Shown piece after piece: positions 6,571-13,464 of a stretch of 50,935 nucleotides of DNA. A program made the translations under genes and the position numbers. The number at the start of each line of letters is the position of its first letter. The stretch's first letter is position 1. The notes under the pieces are model-generated. The model saw only the letters and a program-made list of their open reading frames with translations. It ran no database searches and was not told the DNA's origin. This stretch comes from an uncultured Lachnospiraceae bacterium (GTDB lineage: Bacteria; Bacillota; Clostridia; Lachnospirales; Lachnospiraceae): NCBI GenBank assembly GCA_930972465.1, contig CAKNHF010000023.1, positions 1 through 50,935 of the forward strand, given 5' to 3'.

Positions 6571-8062
6571 TATCCGGGATGAAGCAGAGTATCAGAAGCA
6601 TATCCGAGAGATTTATCAGAACATGATCGATGAGATCGAGAAGGAAATCAATGGCTTTCATGGCCGATATGCCAAGAAGGAAGGTATCACAATGGCAGAG
6701 GCGAAGAAACGTGCTGCCAAAGTTGATATTGAAGCTCTTGGCCGGAAGGCCGCCCGATATGTGAAAACGAAGGATTTCTCGAAACAGGCAAATGATGAGA
6801 TGCGGTTGTACAACATGACAATGAAAGTGAACCGACTGGAGCTTCTGAAAGCGCAGATCGGGCTGGAGATGGTTTCGGGGTTTGATGAACTTCAGAAGTA
6901 TTACGATGAGATCCTGACAGAACGGACAATCTCAGAGTTTGAGCGGCAGGCCGGCATTCTCGGGAAGACGATCCAGAACAATGCGAAGGCTGCCGATGCT
7001 ATCGTGAATGCATCTTTCCATAATGCTACATACTCAGACCGGATATGGATGTATCAGGATATGCTCAAGAATGAGCTGTCCAGTCTGCTGCAGACCGGCC
7101 TGATTCAGGGGCAGAATCCGCGGAAGCTGGCAACGCATCTTCGGAAGCGGTTCGGTGTCAGCCAGAGCAATGCAGAGCGGCTGATGATCACAGAACTGGC
7201 CAGGGTGCAGACGGAAGCACAGAAGCAGTCCTTCGAGCGGAATGGTTTTGAAGAATATACTTTCCTTGCGCTGGGCGATGCCTGTCCGATCTGCAAAGCA
7301 TTGGATGAGAAGCACTTCAAGGTGGCGAAGATGATGCCGGGAACTAATGCTCCGCCAATGCATCCGCGTTGCAAATGCAGTACCAGTGCCTACGAGGACA
7401 GTGAGGAATACGAGGCATGGTTGGATTTCCTGGATAAAGGCGGCACTACGGAAGAATGGAATCGGTTGAAAAAGAAAGAAAAGAAGAATATACTAGAAAT
7501 AGATGATAAAGGAGATTTGCATACAGACCTGAAAGCTTTGTCAGATGATTTGTCTGAGAGGTCATTGCAAGTAAGTCATTATTTAAATACTTTAAATCTT
7601 CCTGAAAGTAAATGGAGTGGTGTTACAAAAATAGTAACTGCGAAAGAACTTCCTAAGGCTGTAGGAAGAACAAAAGCGAATGGTGATATACTCCTGAGAA
7701 ATGATGCAGGCATAAAGACGATAATACACGAACATTTGCATACACGTTCTGTTTTGAATAATAGAGCTGCATATCGAGAAAGCAAATGGTTTGAAGAAAA
7801 TGCGTGTGAAATGCTTGCAGAAGAAATATGTAATAAAAGTGGAGTATCATACAAAAGAACATACAAAAATGTGACAGAGCCGCTTAGAGATATAGCTGGG
7901 ATCACAAGTCAGTATATATCAGATTATGAATTTGCGTTAGATTATTTTAATGCTGGACTCGAGAACAGAGAGCGATGGCTGGTAGAATTAGCAAGTAAAG
8001 AAACAGATTCAGCTGTAAGAAATCGTATTTTGGATTTGATAGAGGAGATTAAAAATGCCTAG
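6518..8062 (+). CDS. MuF minor head protein fused to a C-terminal zincin (candidate phage-borne toxin)
   Basis: Start GTG 6518 is chosen because GGAGGT lies seven bases before it; this gives 514 residues. Residues 1 to about 305 are an SPP1 gp7/Mu F minor head protein with its hallmark end: C256xxC259, then H282-P-R-C285-K-C287. Ordinary members stop soon after. Here about 200 further residues follow, in visibly more A/T-rich DNA, containing H404-E-H-L-H408, a HExxH zinc site, and a downstream EExxxxE stretch (E426, E427, E431) that could supply the third ligand. MuF proteins with variable C-terminal toxin domains are a known class of polymorphic toxins in temperate phages, thought to be injected with the DNA. 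The 61-codon gene overlapping the 3' end is the natural candidate immunity protein. The toxin role is inferred; a capsid-maturation protease is an alternative. Confidence 0.85.
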   Translation: MDSQTYWKNRETEQRKHNIRDEAEYQKHIREIYQNMIDEIEKEINGFHGRYAKKEGITMAEAKKRAAKVDIEALGRKAARYVKTKDFSKQANDEMRLYNMTMKVNRLELLKAQIGLEMVSGFDELQKYYDEILTERTISEFERQAGILGKTIQNNAKAADAIVNASFHNATYSDRIWMYQDMLKNELSSLLQTGLIQGQNPRKLATHLRKRFGVSQSNAERLMITELARVQTEAQKQSFERNGFEEYTFLALGDACPICKALDEKHFKVAKMMPGTNAPPMHPRCKCSTSAYEDSEEYEAWLDFLDKGGTTEEWNRLKKKEKKNILEIDDKGDLHTDLKALSDDLSERSLQVSHYLNTLNLPESKWSGVTKIVTAKELPKAVGRTKANGDILLRNDAGIKTIIHEHLHTRSVLNNRAAYRESKWFEENACEMLAEEICNKSGVSYKRTYKNVTEPLRDIAGITSQYISDYEFALDYFNAGLENRERWLVELASKETDSAVRNRILDLIEEIKNA

Positions 8063-8240
8063 AAGCCTTAAGGAATTGGAAAAAAGTATCTTCGGTAAAG
8101 ACATGACGGATAAGGAATGGTTGGAATTAAACAAAGAAGTAGATGAAGCTTGGAAAAGTGCAACAGATGAGGAAAGACAGGAATTTGAAGACAGCGGTGC
8201 GGGCGATATGCTTGGACAAATAATAGAGTTTATGGATTAA
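8055..8240 (+). CDS. Candidate immunity protein for the MuF-linked zincin (61 aa)
   Basis: ATG 8055 overlaps the last eight bases of the MuF-zincin gene, with GAGGAG at 8042-8047, so the two are translationally coupled. The 61 residues are acidic, all helical in appearance (SLKELEKSIFGKDMTDKEWLELNKEVDEAWKSATDEERQEFED), and have no membrane segment. This fits a small cytoplasmic inhibitor. The gene is immediately followed by a strong terminator and shares the A/T-rich composition of the toxin half. No family is recognised. Immunity is inferred from position, size and charge. Confidence 0.6.
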   Translation: MPRSLKELEKSIFGKDMTDKEWLELNKEVDEAWKSATDEERQEFEDSGAGDMLGQIIEFMD

Positions 8241-8273
8241 TACCATCGGTCATTTACGACTGGTGGTATTTTT
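8240..8273 (+). terminator. Strong Rho-independent terminator after the toxin/immunity pair
   Basis: Twelve-bp stem (8240-8251 with 8258-8269, two G-U pairs), six-base loop ATTTAC and a T run. It lies in the middle of the late operon, which is unusual. It suggests that toxin tail, immunity gene and terminator travel as one cassette, or that late transcription is antiterminated. Confidence 0.8.
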
Positions 8274-8306
8274 ACGCCTATTTTTAAGAAAGGAAAGGTG
8301 AAGAAT

Positions 8307-8750
8307 ATGAAATTTGCAGAGGCATTGAAGAACATGAAAAAAGGGATCCCGATGAAGCTTCCGTCATGGGGAGGATATTGGTGCTGGGATGATGAAACGC
8401 AGACAATCATTATGTACACAAAGGATAATGAGCGTCTGGATATTAGGGAGACACAGAGAGTGGAGTACACACTCTTGAATGTACTCTCTGATGAATGGAT
8501 TCCGGCAAATAGTGAGAACTGCTCAATTCTGGGCGGTACACCTACATTCGGATTTGGCGATGCAATCAAGTACATGAAGCGCGGGCTTAAGGTGAAGCGT
8601 CAGGGATGGAACGGGAAGAATCAGCATATCGAGCTGGCTAAAAATATCAGCTATGTGACACCTGACGGCACAGTTCAGAACTGCGATCACGAAGCAATCG
8701 GCAATCAGGCTATTGCTTTTGTCGGAACATCTGGTGTGCAGATGGGATAG
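8307..8750 (+). CDS. Tandem Tad2-like (DUF2829) protein, ended early by an in-frame TAG
   Basis: Two DUF2829-like units stand in tandem: residues 1 to about 75 (KFAEALKNMKKGIPMKLPSW...EWIPANSEN) and about 80-147 (FGDAIKYMKRGLKVKRQGWNG). Single DUF2829 proteins include Tad2, a phage protein that sequesters the signalling nucleotide of Thoeris defence. In Tad2 relatives the end reads GWLASQ.DMLAEDW. Here the G is followed by TAG (8748-8750) exactly where W (TGG) is expected, and the same frame then continues with the conserved ending to a second TAG. So the gene is either truncated by one G-to-A change, read through, or affected by a sequence error. The start is ATG 8307 behind AGGAAAGG. Anti-Thoeris activity is inferred from family. 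Confidence 0.75.
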   Translation: MKFAEALKNMKKGIPMKLPSWGGYWCWDDETQTIIMYTKDNERLDIRETQRVEYTLLNVLSDEWIPANSENCSILGGTPTFGFGDAIKYMKRGLKVKRQGWNGKNQHIELAKNISYVTPDGTVQNCDHEAIGNQAIAFVGTSGVQMG

Positions 8751-8801
8751 CTTGCTTCTCAGGCGGATATGTTGGCAGAAGATTGGGTGTTTGCAGAGTA
8801 G
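8751..8801 (+). pseudogene. Detached C-terminus of the Tad2-like protein
   Basis: Sixteen codons directly after the TAG, in the same frame, read LASQADMLAEDWVFAE and then stop at 8799-8801. This is the conserved ending of DUF2829/Tad2 proteins. It has no ribosome binding site or start of its own. Its good preservation suggests that the nonsense change is recent or that the codon is suppressed. Confidence 0.8.
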
Positions 8802-8810
8802 GGGAATAGC

Positions 8811-9140
8811 ATGAAGATTAACATTTTAGGATCTGAATGGACAATAGAATATCGCAATGCCGATGCTGATCCTCTACTTAAAGAGGATGATGGATACACG
8901 GATCCGTCTATCAGACTAATCGTAATTGCGAACAAGAGAGATGATTGCGAGATTCAGGATTTCAAATGTATGCAGAAAGAGAATCTCCGGCACGAGATCA
9001 TTCACGCATTTTTGTTTGAGAGTGGGCTGAGGTTTAATCTCGAACATAGAGAGTTTGGTCACGAAGAAACCATGATCGACTGGCTTGCTATTCAGTTCCC
9101 GAAGATTCTGGAAGTATTTAAAGAAGCTGACTGCTTATGA
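8811..9140 (+). CDS. Small phage zincin-like metallopeptidase family protein
   Basis: A 109-residue protein with a clear HExxH zinc motif in LRHEIIHAFLFESGL near residue 62 and a possible third ligand glutamate in the later FGHEETMIDW. A short N-terminal beta part (MKINILGSEWTIEYR) precedes it. Small proteins of this form occur in phage structural regions of Firmicutes and have no proven substrate. The gene begins ten bases after the second TAG of the Tad2-like frame and overlaps the next gene by ATGA. Being so near the MuF-linked zincin it may be related to head assembly, but that is not shown. Confidence 0.7.
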   Translation: MKINILGSEWTIEYRNADADPLLKEDDGYTDPSIRLIVIANKRDDCEIQDFKCMQKENLRHEIIHAFLFESGLRFNLEHREFGHEETMIDWLAIQFPKILEVFKEADCL

Positions 9141-9346
9141 AACAACGGTATATCGTAACCGAGGATGCGGACATGCTGGCTCCTGATTGGCTGGCTGTCC
9201 GTATTAATTATTCCAGTATAAAGTTTGTATACTATCTGGCTGATGGAGCTGAGAAGCTGAAAGGGGTGAGGATTGATGGTCAGATTGCGAAGATTGGAGA
9301 CACGATATCATTTGACGGCAAGCGGCTATCAGTAGAGAGGCGGTGA
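9137..9346 (+). CDS. Small phage protein of unknown function (69 aa)
   Basis: Coupled to the preceding zincin-like gene (ATGA overlap). The 69 residues look mostly beta (YIVTEDADML, WLAVRINYSS, KFVYYLADG, AKIGDTISFDGKRLSVERR), with an ending like that of small OB- or barrel-type proteins. No membrane segment, cysteine or known motif is present. Phage head regions often hold such proteins as decoration or assembly factors, but there is no direct sign here. Confidence 0.55.
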   Translation: MKQRYIVTEDADMLAPDWLAVRINYSSIKFVYYLADGAEKLKGVRIDGQIAKIGDTISFDGKRLSVERR

Positions 9347-9400
9347 TCCAGATGCCTCCCTCCGGCGGGGAATGACCGGGACAGTAAAGGAGTGGTGTGG

Positions 9401-9769
9401 TTGATTGCAGTACGCGTCCGGGAGGACGGAATCGAAATAAGCGGCCATGCGAATTATGCAGAGGCCGGGAAAGATATTGTCTGCGCTGGTGTGACGGCGC
9501 TGACGCAAACCTTAATCAGATCCCTGGAGCATCTAACCAGGGATGAAATCAAATACGAGATATCGCCCGGAAGGGCTGATATACATTGTGGGGATCTGTC
9601 GGAAGAGGGAAAGCTTCTGGTGGATTCTTTCTTCATTGGAATCTGTCAGATTGCCAGTGAATTTTCGGAACATGTAAATATAGTTCAGGCAGGCCCGGAA
9701 CCGAAGCCACGGGAGGGGCAGACAAAGCTGGGGAGTGCTCCGGGAGGAGCGGAAAGGAGAACATTGTGA
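9401..9769 (+). CDS. Prp-type cysteine protease (phage copy)
   Basis: TTG 9401 is preferred because AAAGGAG is nine bases upstream and the product then begins IAVRVREDGIEISGHA, as in Prp. The protein has the two catalytic signatures: GHA near residue 14 (His) and DIVCAGVTAL near residue 27 (Cys). Prp removes the N-terminal extension of ribosomal protein L27 in Firmicutes and is also known to cleave capsid and scaffold proteins of a staphylococcal phage at a similar motif. The two genes directly downstream, scaffold and capsid, both carry such a motif near their N-termini. The C-terminal 20 residues (Gly/Pro-rich) are extra. Confidence 0.88.
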   Translation: MIAVRVREDGIEISGHANYAEAGKDIVCAGVTALTQTLIRSLEHLTRDEIKYEISPGRADIHCGDLSEEGKLLVDSFFIGICQIASEFSEHVNIVQAGPEPKPREGQTKLGSAPGGAERRTL

Positions 9770-10470
9770 AAAAGAGAATTTATATGTCAATGCTTGCAGG
9801 AAAGAAAAAGGACATGATGTGCCCGAAGGACTTTAAGGGACATGGACATTATGGTCTACAGATCTTTGCGGAAGAGCCTGAAGGAGAAGACCCTGAGAGT
9901 TCTGGAAACGGCGGAGAAGGAGAAAAACCCGAGGGTTCAGGTGATGGCAAGAAATCAATGGGCAGGGATAAGGACGGAAAAGGCTCGGGAGAGCGGACCT
10001 ACAATGATGCAGAGGTTGACCGTATTGTTGCCAAGCACAAAAAGGAGTGGGAGGCGCAGCACGCTAAAGATCTGGAAAAGGCGAAGGACGAGGCTCGGAA
10101 GTACGAGCGGATGTCCAAAGAGCAGCGCGAGGAAGCTGACAGAAAGAAAGCGGAAGAGGAAGCCGCGAAAAAGGATGCGCGTATTGCGGAGCTTGAACAG
10201 CAGATCGCCACGGATGCCCTGAGAAAATCGGTCGCTGCAGATATCGAAGCAATGCCGGAAGGCATTACCGTTACGCAGGACTTCCTTGATCTGGTGGTTA
10301 CCGGAGATGCCGATACTTCCAATGCGAATGTTAAGAAGTTAGTAGGAATTCTTCTTGCTGACAGAAAATCTCAGGAAGAAAAAAGAGCAACGGGCAGAAC
10401 CCCGAAGTCTTATGGGAACAATGGCGGTACAATGTCAGAGATTGACAAGCGTATAGCAAAGTATAAGTAA
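9766..10470 (+). CDS. Capsid scaffolding protein
   Basis: A 234-residue, highly charged, mostly helical protein directly before the capsid gene, the classic scaffold layout. The front is acidic and Gly-rich (residues 35-75). A coiled coil of Glu/Lys/Ala repeats follows (about 85-155), then a C-terminal helical part likely to touch the capsid (KKLVGILLADRKSQ). The N-terminus has YGLQIFAEEP near residue 30, matching the Prp cleavage motif seen in L27 and in staphylococcal phage scaffold. It starts with GTG overlapping the previous stop (GTGA) behind AAAGGAGA. Confidence 0.85.
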   Translation: MKKRIYMSMLAGKKKDMMCPKDFKGHGHYGLQIFAEEPEGEDPESSGNGGEGEKPEGSGDGKKSMGRDKDGKGSGERTYNDAEVDRIVAKHKKEWEAQHAKDLEKAKDEARKYERMSKEQREEADRKKAEEEAAKKDARIAELEQQIATDALRKSVAADIEAMPEGITVTQDFLDLVVTGDADTSNANVKKLVGILLADRKSQEEKRATGRTPKSYGNNGGTMSEIDKRIAKYK

Positions 10471-10485
10471 AGGAGAAATGTATTT

Positions 10486-11421
10486 ATGAAAAACAGAGAA
10501 GTAATGAAACTGATGTTAAATCTTCAGCTTTTTGCAGCCGGTGACAATAATGATCTGCCGGCAAGAAGTTACCAGCTTGAGTTTAAAAATCTTCTGCAGG
10601 CGGTATTTCGGAAGATGTCCTATTTTGCAGATTTCTTCGGCGGAGAGATCGAAGCACTGAACGGCGTACAGGAAAACGAGACGGCATTTTATGTGAAAAC
10701 ATCTGATATTCCTGTAGTCGTAGGGACAGCATACGACAAATCCGATACAAAAGCGTTTGGGACAGGAACAGGGAATTCCAGCAGGTTTGGTAACAGGACA
10801 GAAGTGATCTATACCAATACACCGGTGAAGTATTCGTGGGGATGGGTATTTCATGAGGGAATTGACCGGCATACTGTGAATAACGATCTTGATGCAGCCG
10901 TCGCTGATCGCCTTGAGCTGCAGGCCCGTGCGAAAACAGCAAGATTCAATACGCAGCATGCGAAGTTCATTTCCGATTCCGCGGCCAAGACTCTGACTCT
11001 TCAGGACTATACGGCAGACAATGTGCTTAAGCTGTTTGATGATCTGTCTGCCTATTTTAACAATATCGAAGCAGTTGGGACTAAGGTGGCTAAAGTAAAT
11101 TCCAGCCTTTACAACGCTATCGTGAATCATCCGCTGATGACTACGTCGAAGAATTCTGCGGCGTCTGTTGCAGACAATGATGTGACAAAATTTAAAGGCT
11201 TTCTCATCCAGGAAGTTCCGGACGGATATTTCCAGTCGAATGAGTGCTGCTATGCTTATATTACAGGTGTAGGTAAAGCGTTTACAGGCATCAACACAGC
11301 AAGAACCATTGAGTCTGAGGATTTCGATGGTTTGGCGCTTCAGGGAGCCGGGAAGGCAGGGGAATATATCTTGCCGGATAACAAGAAAGCTGTTGCGAAA
11401 GCGACTACGCCGGGGGAATGA
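10486..11421 (+). CDS. Major capsid protein
   Basis: The 311-residue shell subunit with the size and placement of HK97-fold capsid proteins of clostridial siphophages. The N-terminus contains LMLNLQLFAAGDNN (residues 9-22), a near-perfect Prp cleavage motif with the cut expected after LQLFA. Next come an arm region, the long helix segment (ALNGVQENETAFYVKTSDIPVV) and a conserved middle (VKYSWGWVFHEGIDRHTVNNDLDAAVADRLELQ cut here for length reasons into parts near residue 110-145). The end (ILPDNKKAV) is typical. The start has AAAGGAGA upstream. The next gene overlaps by ATGA. Confidence 0.92.
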   Translation: MKNREVMKLMLNLQLFAAGDNNDLPARSYQLEFKNLLQAVFRKMSYFADFFGGEIEALNGVQENETAFYVKTSDIPVVVGTAYDKSDTKAFGTGTGNSSRFGNRTEVIYTNTPVKYSWGWVFHEGIDRHTVNNDLDAAVADRLELQARAKTARFNTQHAKFISDSAAKTLTLQDYTADNVLKLFDDLSAYFNNIEAVGTKVAKVNSSLYNAIVNHPLMTTSKNSAASVADNDVTKFKGFLIQEVPDGYFQSNECCYAYITGVGKAFTGINTARTIESEDFDGLALQGAGKAGEYILPDNKKAVAKATTPGE

Positions 11422-11792
11422 TAGCGTCTGACATCTTAACGATTCCGTCCCAGGGCCAGACGCTATACGGTAAGCGGATATCATCACTTATCGGGGACGA
11501 TGTGGAAGTGTACGAAGACGGAACGGTTATGGGAACCTTTAAACATGTGACAGGATATACCGGGTTTAATGAATCTGATCCGGAGGAGCAGGAAGGGTAT
11601 TTCTTCCCGTTCCGGCTGTCACAGACAGGAACTACCATGACGTTCAAGAAAAACGGCGAGGAAGTAAAGAAAAATATTGCCTGGGAAGCAAATAATGTGT
11701 TCCGCGTTACTGCATCCGATACTTTTGAGGTGCTGGTGGACGATGCTTCGGTCGTAACATTCAATTTCTCAAAGGCGATATTTCAGGCATAG
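11418..11792 (+). CDS. Probable head decoration or head-associated protein (124 aa)
   Basis: Coupled to the capsid gene (ATGA at 11418). The protein is largely beta (DDVEVYEDGTVMGTFKHVTGYTGF, FFPFRLSQTGTTMTFKKNGEEV, FEVLVDDASVVTFNFSKAIF). Genes at this position often encode capsid decoration or stabilising proteins. No sequence family is recognised with certainty, and no catalytic residue can be seen. It is co-transcribed with the head genes. Confidence 0.6.
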   Translation: MIASDILTIPSQGQTLYGKRISSLIGDDVEVYEDGTVMGTFKHVTGYTGFNESDPEEQEGYFFPFRLSQTGTTMTFKKNGEEVKKNIAWEANNVFRVTASDTFEVLVDDASVVTFNFSKAIFQA

Positions 11793-11803
11793 GAGGATGA
11801 TGT

Positions 11804-12082
11804 ATGTATAAGGTGATTGAAAGATTCCATGATCTTCAGGATTCAAAAAAGACAAAAAGCGGCGTTGTATATCATGAGTACAATGTGGGGGATACGTTCC
11901 CACGCAAGGGTAAGGATGTATCAGAGGAACGTATTCAGGAACTGGCCGGGAGTGACAATAAGCGTGGCGTGCCGCTGATCGAACTGGTCGAGGAGGAAGC
12001 GGCTGCGAAGAAAACTGATGAAAAGTCGTCTTCGGGCAAGACATCGTCTAAGAAGACTGAGACGAAAGCGGCTGCAGAATAA
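11804..12082 (+). CDS. Head-region protein with Lys/Ala/Ser-rich tail (92 aa)
   Basis: ATG 11804 behind GGAGGATG. Residues 1-65 form a compact domain (KVIERFHDLQDSKK, VYHEYNVGDTFPRKGKDVSEERIQELAG, GVPLIELVEEE) like small proteins found between capsid and connector genes in clostridial phages. Residues 66-92 are a low-complexity, charged, probably disordered tail. The front resembles a small DNA-end or connector-binding fold, but no function is established. Confidence 0.6.
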   Translation: MYKVIERFHDLQDSKKTKSGVVYHEYNVGDTFPRKGKDVSEERIQELAGSDNKRGVPLIELVEEEAAAKKTDEKSSSGKTSSKKTETKAAAE

Positions 12083-12097
12083 AGGAGCTGATCTGAT

Positions 12098-12424
12098 ATG
12101 TTGAAGGATCTGAAGATACTTCTGGGTATCCCGGAGGCAGATGATTCCCTTGATCCGAAATTGAACCTGATTTTGTCGGATGCGAGAAAGCGGCTGAAAG
12201 CGCTGCTCGGCGGGCAGGAACCGCCAGAAGAACTGGACTATATCATTACCGGCGTGGCGGTGATCCGCTTTAACAAAATCGGATCTGAAGGGCTCTCTTC
12301 CCATACTGTAGAAGGTGAGAGCCAGTCTTTTTCTGAGGATGATTTTGCCGGATACAAGGATGATATCCAGACGTGGCTGAACAATCAGAAAGAGACGAAG
12401 AAGGGACGGGTGAGATTTCTGTGA
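12098..12424 (+). CDS. Head-tail connector protein (gp6/gp15-like)
   Basis: A 108-residue protein with the short-connector pattern: MLKDLKILLGIPEADDSLDPKLNLILSDA at the front, RLKALLGG and a helix (ELDYIITGVAVIRFNKIG), then SHTVEGESQSF and a C-terminal helix. This is the adaptor that sits on the portal in SPP1 (gp15) and HK97 (gp6). The ribosome binding site is AAAGGAG. It overlaps the next gene by GTGA. Confidence 0.85.
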   Translation: MLKDLKILLGIPEADDSLDPKLNLILSDARKRLKALLGGQEPPEELDYIITGVAVIRFNKIGSEGLSSHTVEGESQSFSEDDFAGYKDDIQTWLNNQKETKKGRVRFL

Positions 12425-12723
12425 GATATGACACACCAGTATATTTCCAGAAGATCACCTCTGGGGAATACGACCCCAAAACCGGGAATTATGCGGATGA
12501 TACTGTTGCGGAGACAATGCGGTATGCATCCGTCATGAATACCGGCGAGGAAAAGCTGAAACTGGTCTACGACGGACCGAAGCAGGGGAGCCTTACAATT
12601 CAGCTTCAGACCCACTACACGGAACCATTTGACCGGATCCGGGTGGGAGAAAAGCTCTACTGCGTGGACTTCTCCCGGAAACTTCGGACAAAGCATACTT
12701 TTGTGGTATCGGAGGTGCAGTAA
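12421..12723 (+). CDS. Head closure / head-tail joining protein
   Basis: GTG 12421 overlaps the previous stop (GTGA), and the product begins MRYDTPVYFQKITSGEYDPKTGNY. The 100-residue beta-rich protein (RYASVMNTGEEKLKLVYDGP, SLTIQLQTHY, RIRVGEKLYCVDFSRKLRTKHTFVVSEV) is in the size, place and form of SPP1 gp16-type stoppers that close the head until ejection. An in-frame start further upstream lies deep in the preceding gene and is unlikely. It shares a TAATG junction with the next gene. Confidence 0.75.
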   Translation: MRYDTPVYFQKITSGEYDPKTGNYADDTVAETMRYASVMNTGEEKLKLVYDGPKQGSLTIQLQTHYTEPFDRIRVGEKLYCVDFSRKLRTKHTFVVSEVQ

Positions 12724-13058
12724 TGGGGAACATCAAGATTGTTGGCATGGAAAAACTTCAGAAGAAGCTGAAAAAGAATGTTCAGATGGACGATGTGAAG
12801 CGGGTTGTTCGGCATAACGGGGCAGAGATGCAGACAAAGGCGCAACAGAATGCTCCAGTGGATACTGGCACACTAAAGCGCAGTATCGGGCTTGAAATTA
12901 CCGATAGTGGCATGACCGCCGAGGTAGGGCCAACAGCAGATTACGCCCCTTATGTTGAGCTGGGTACCCGTTTCATGGACGCACAGCCTTATCTGGGACC
13001 GGCATTCAAGGATCAGAAAGAGAAATTTAAGAAAGATATGAAAAAGCTGGTGGAATGA
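12723..13058 (+). CDS. HK97 gp10-like tail completion protein
   Basis: A 111-residue protein with the HK97-gp10 signature: MEKLQKKLKKN near the front, AQQNAPVDTGTLKRSIG at residues 39-55, and YAPYVELGTRFMDAQPYLGPAF at about 77-98. The family functions at the head-tail interface during tail joining. The start overlaps the previous stop (TAATG). All signature segments are present. Confidence 0.9.
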   Translation: MGNIKIVGMEKLQKKLKKNVQMDDVKRVVRHNGAEMQTKAQQNAPVDTGTLKRSIGLEITDSGMTAEVGPTADYAPYVELGTRFMDAQPYLGPAFKDQKEKFKKDMKKLVE

Positions 13059-13067
13059 GGTGATACA

Positions 13068-13451
13068 GTGGATCCACAGCAGGAACTCTTCACGGAATTG
13101 TTATTGAGACTTAAAGATTTGGGATATGACGTGTATGATACTTTCCTCCCGCCGGAGGGCACGCCGTATCCCTTTATTTATCTGGCAGACAGCCAGCAGT
13201 CAGATACGCAGACCAAAAATGCGGTGATGGGAAATGTATACCAGACGATTCATGTCTGGCATAACAATCCGAAGCAGCGTGGAACGGTATCTCAGATGTT
13301 GCTGGATATCAAGAAGGTCTGCTACAAATTGGAACGTACGGAGAATTTCGCATGGATGATACAGAATGTAAACCAGCGGATTCTCCCGGATAACACAACA
13401 AAGACCCCGCTTTTGCACGGGCTGCTGGAAGTGGAGTTTAAATTTTCATAG
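13068..13451 (+). CDS. Tail terminator-like protein
   Basis: GTG 13068 is preceded by GAGGTG. The 127-residue protein has the tail-terminator pattern: a front helix (QQELFTELLLRLKDLGYDVYD), PYPFIYLADSQQSD, a strand (VYQTIHVWHNN), a helix (TVSQMLLDIKKVCY) and a final strand LLHGLLEVEFKF. In SPP1 (gp17) and lambda (gpU) this ring ends tail-tube growth and joins the head. It is placed directly before the major tail protein, as usual. Confidence 0.82.
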   Translation: MDPQQELFTELLLRLKDLGYDVYDTFLPPEGTPYPFIYLADSQQSDTQTKNAVMGNVYQTIHVWHNNPKQRGTVSQMLLDIKKVCYKLERTENFAWMIQNVNQRILPDNTTKTPLLHGLLEVEFKFS

Positions 13452-13464
13452 GAGGTAATTGAAT

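Noticed and set aside
8307-8801. Global TAG recoding by the phage
   Set aside because: Many other phage genes in the window end naturally at TAG or carry TAG in their overlaps, so one recoded TAG is better explained by mutation, local read-through or error.
10516-11487. A 323-codon open frame on the minus strand opposite the capsid gene
   Set aside because: No start context, no recognisable protein and full overlap with the capsid gene; typical antisense shadow.
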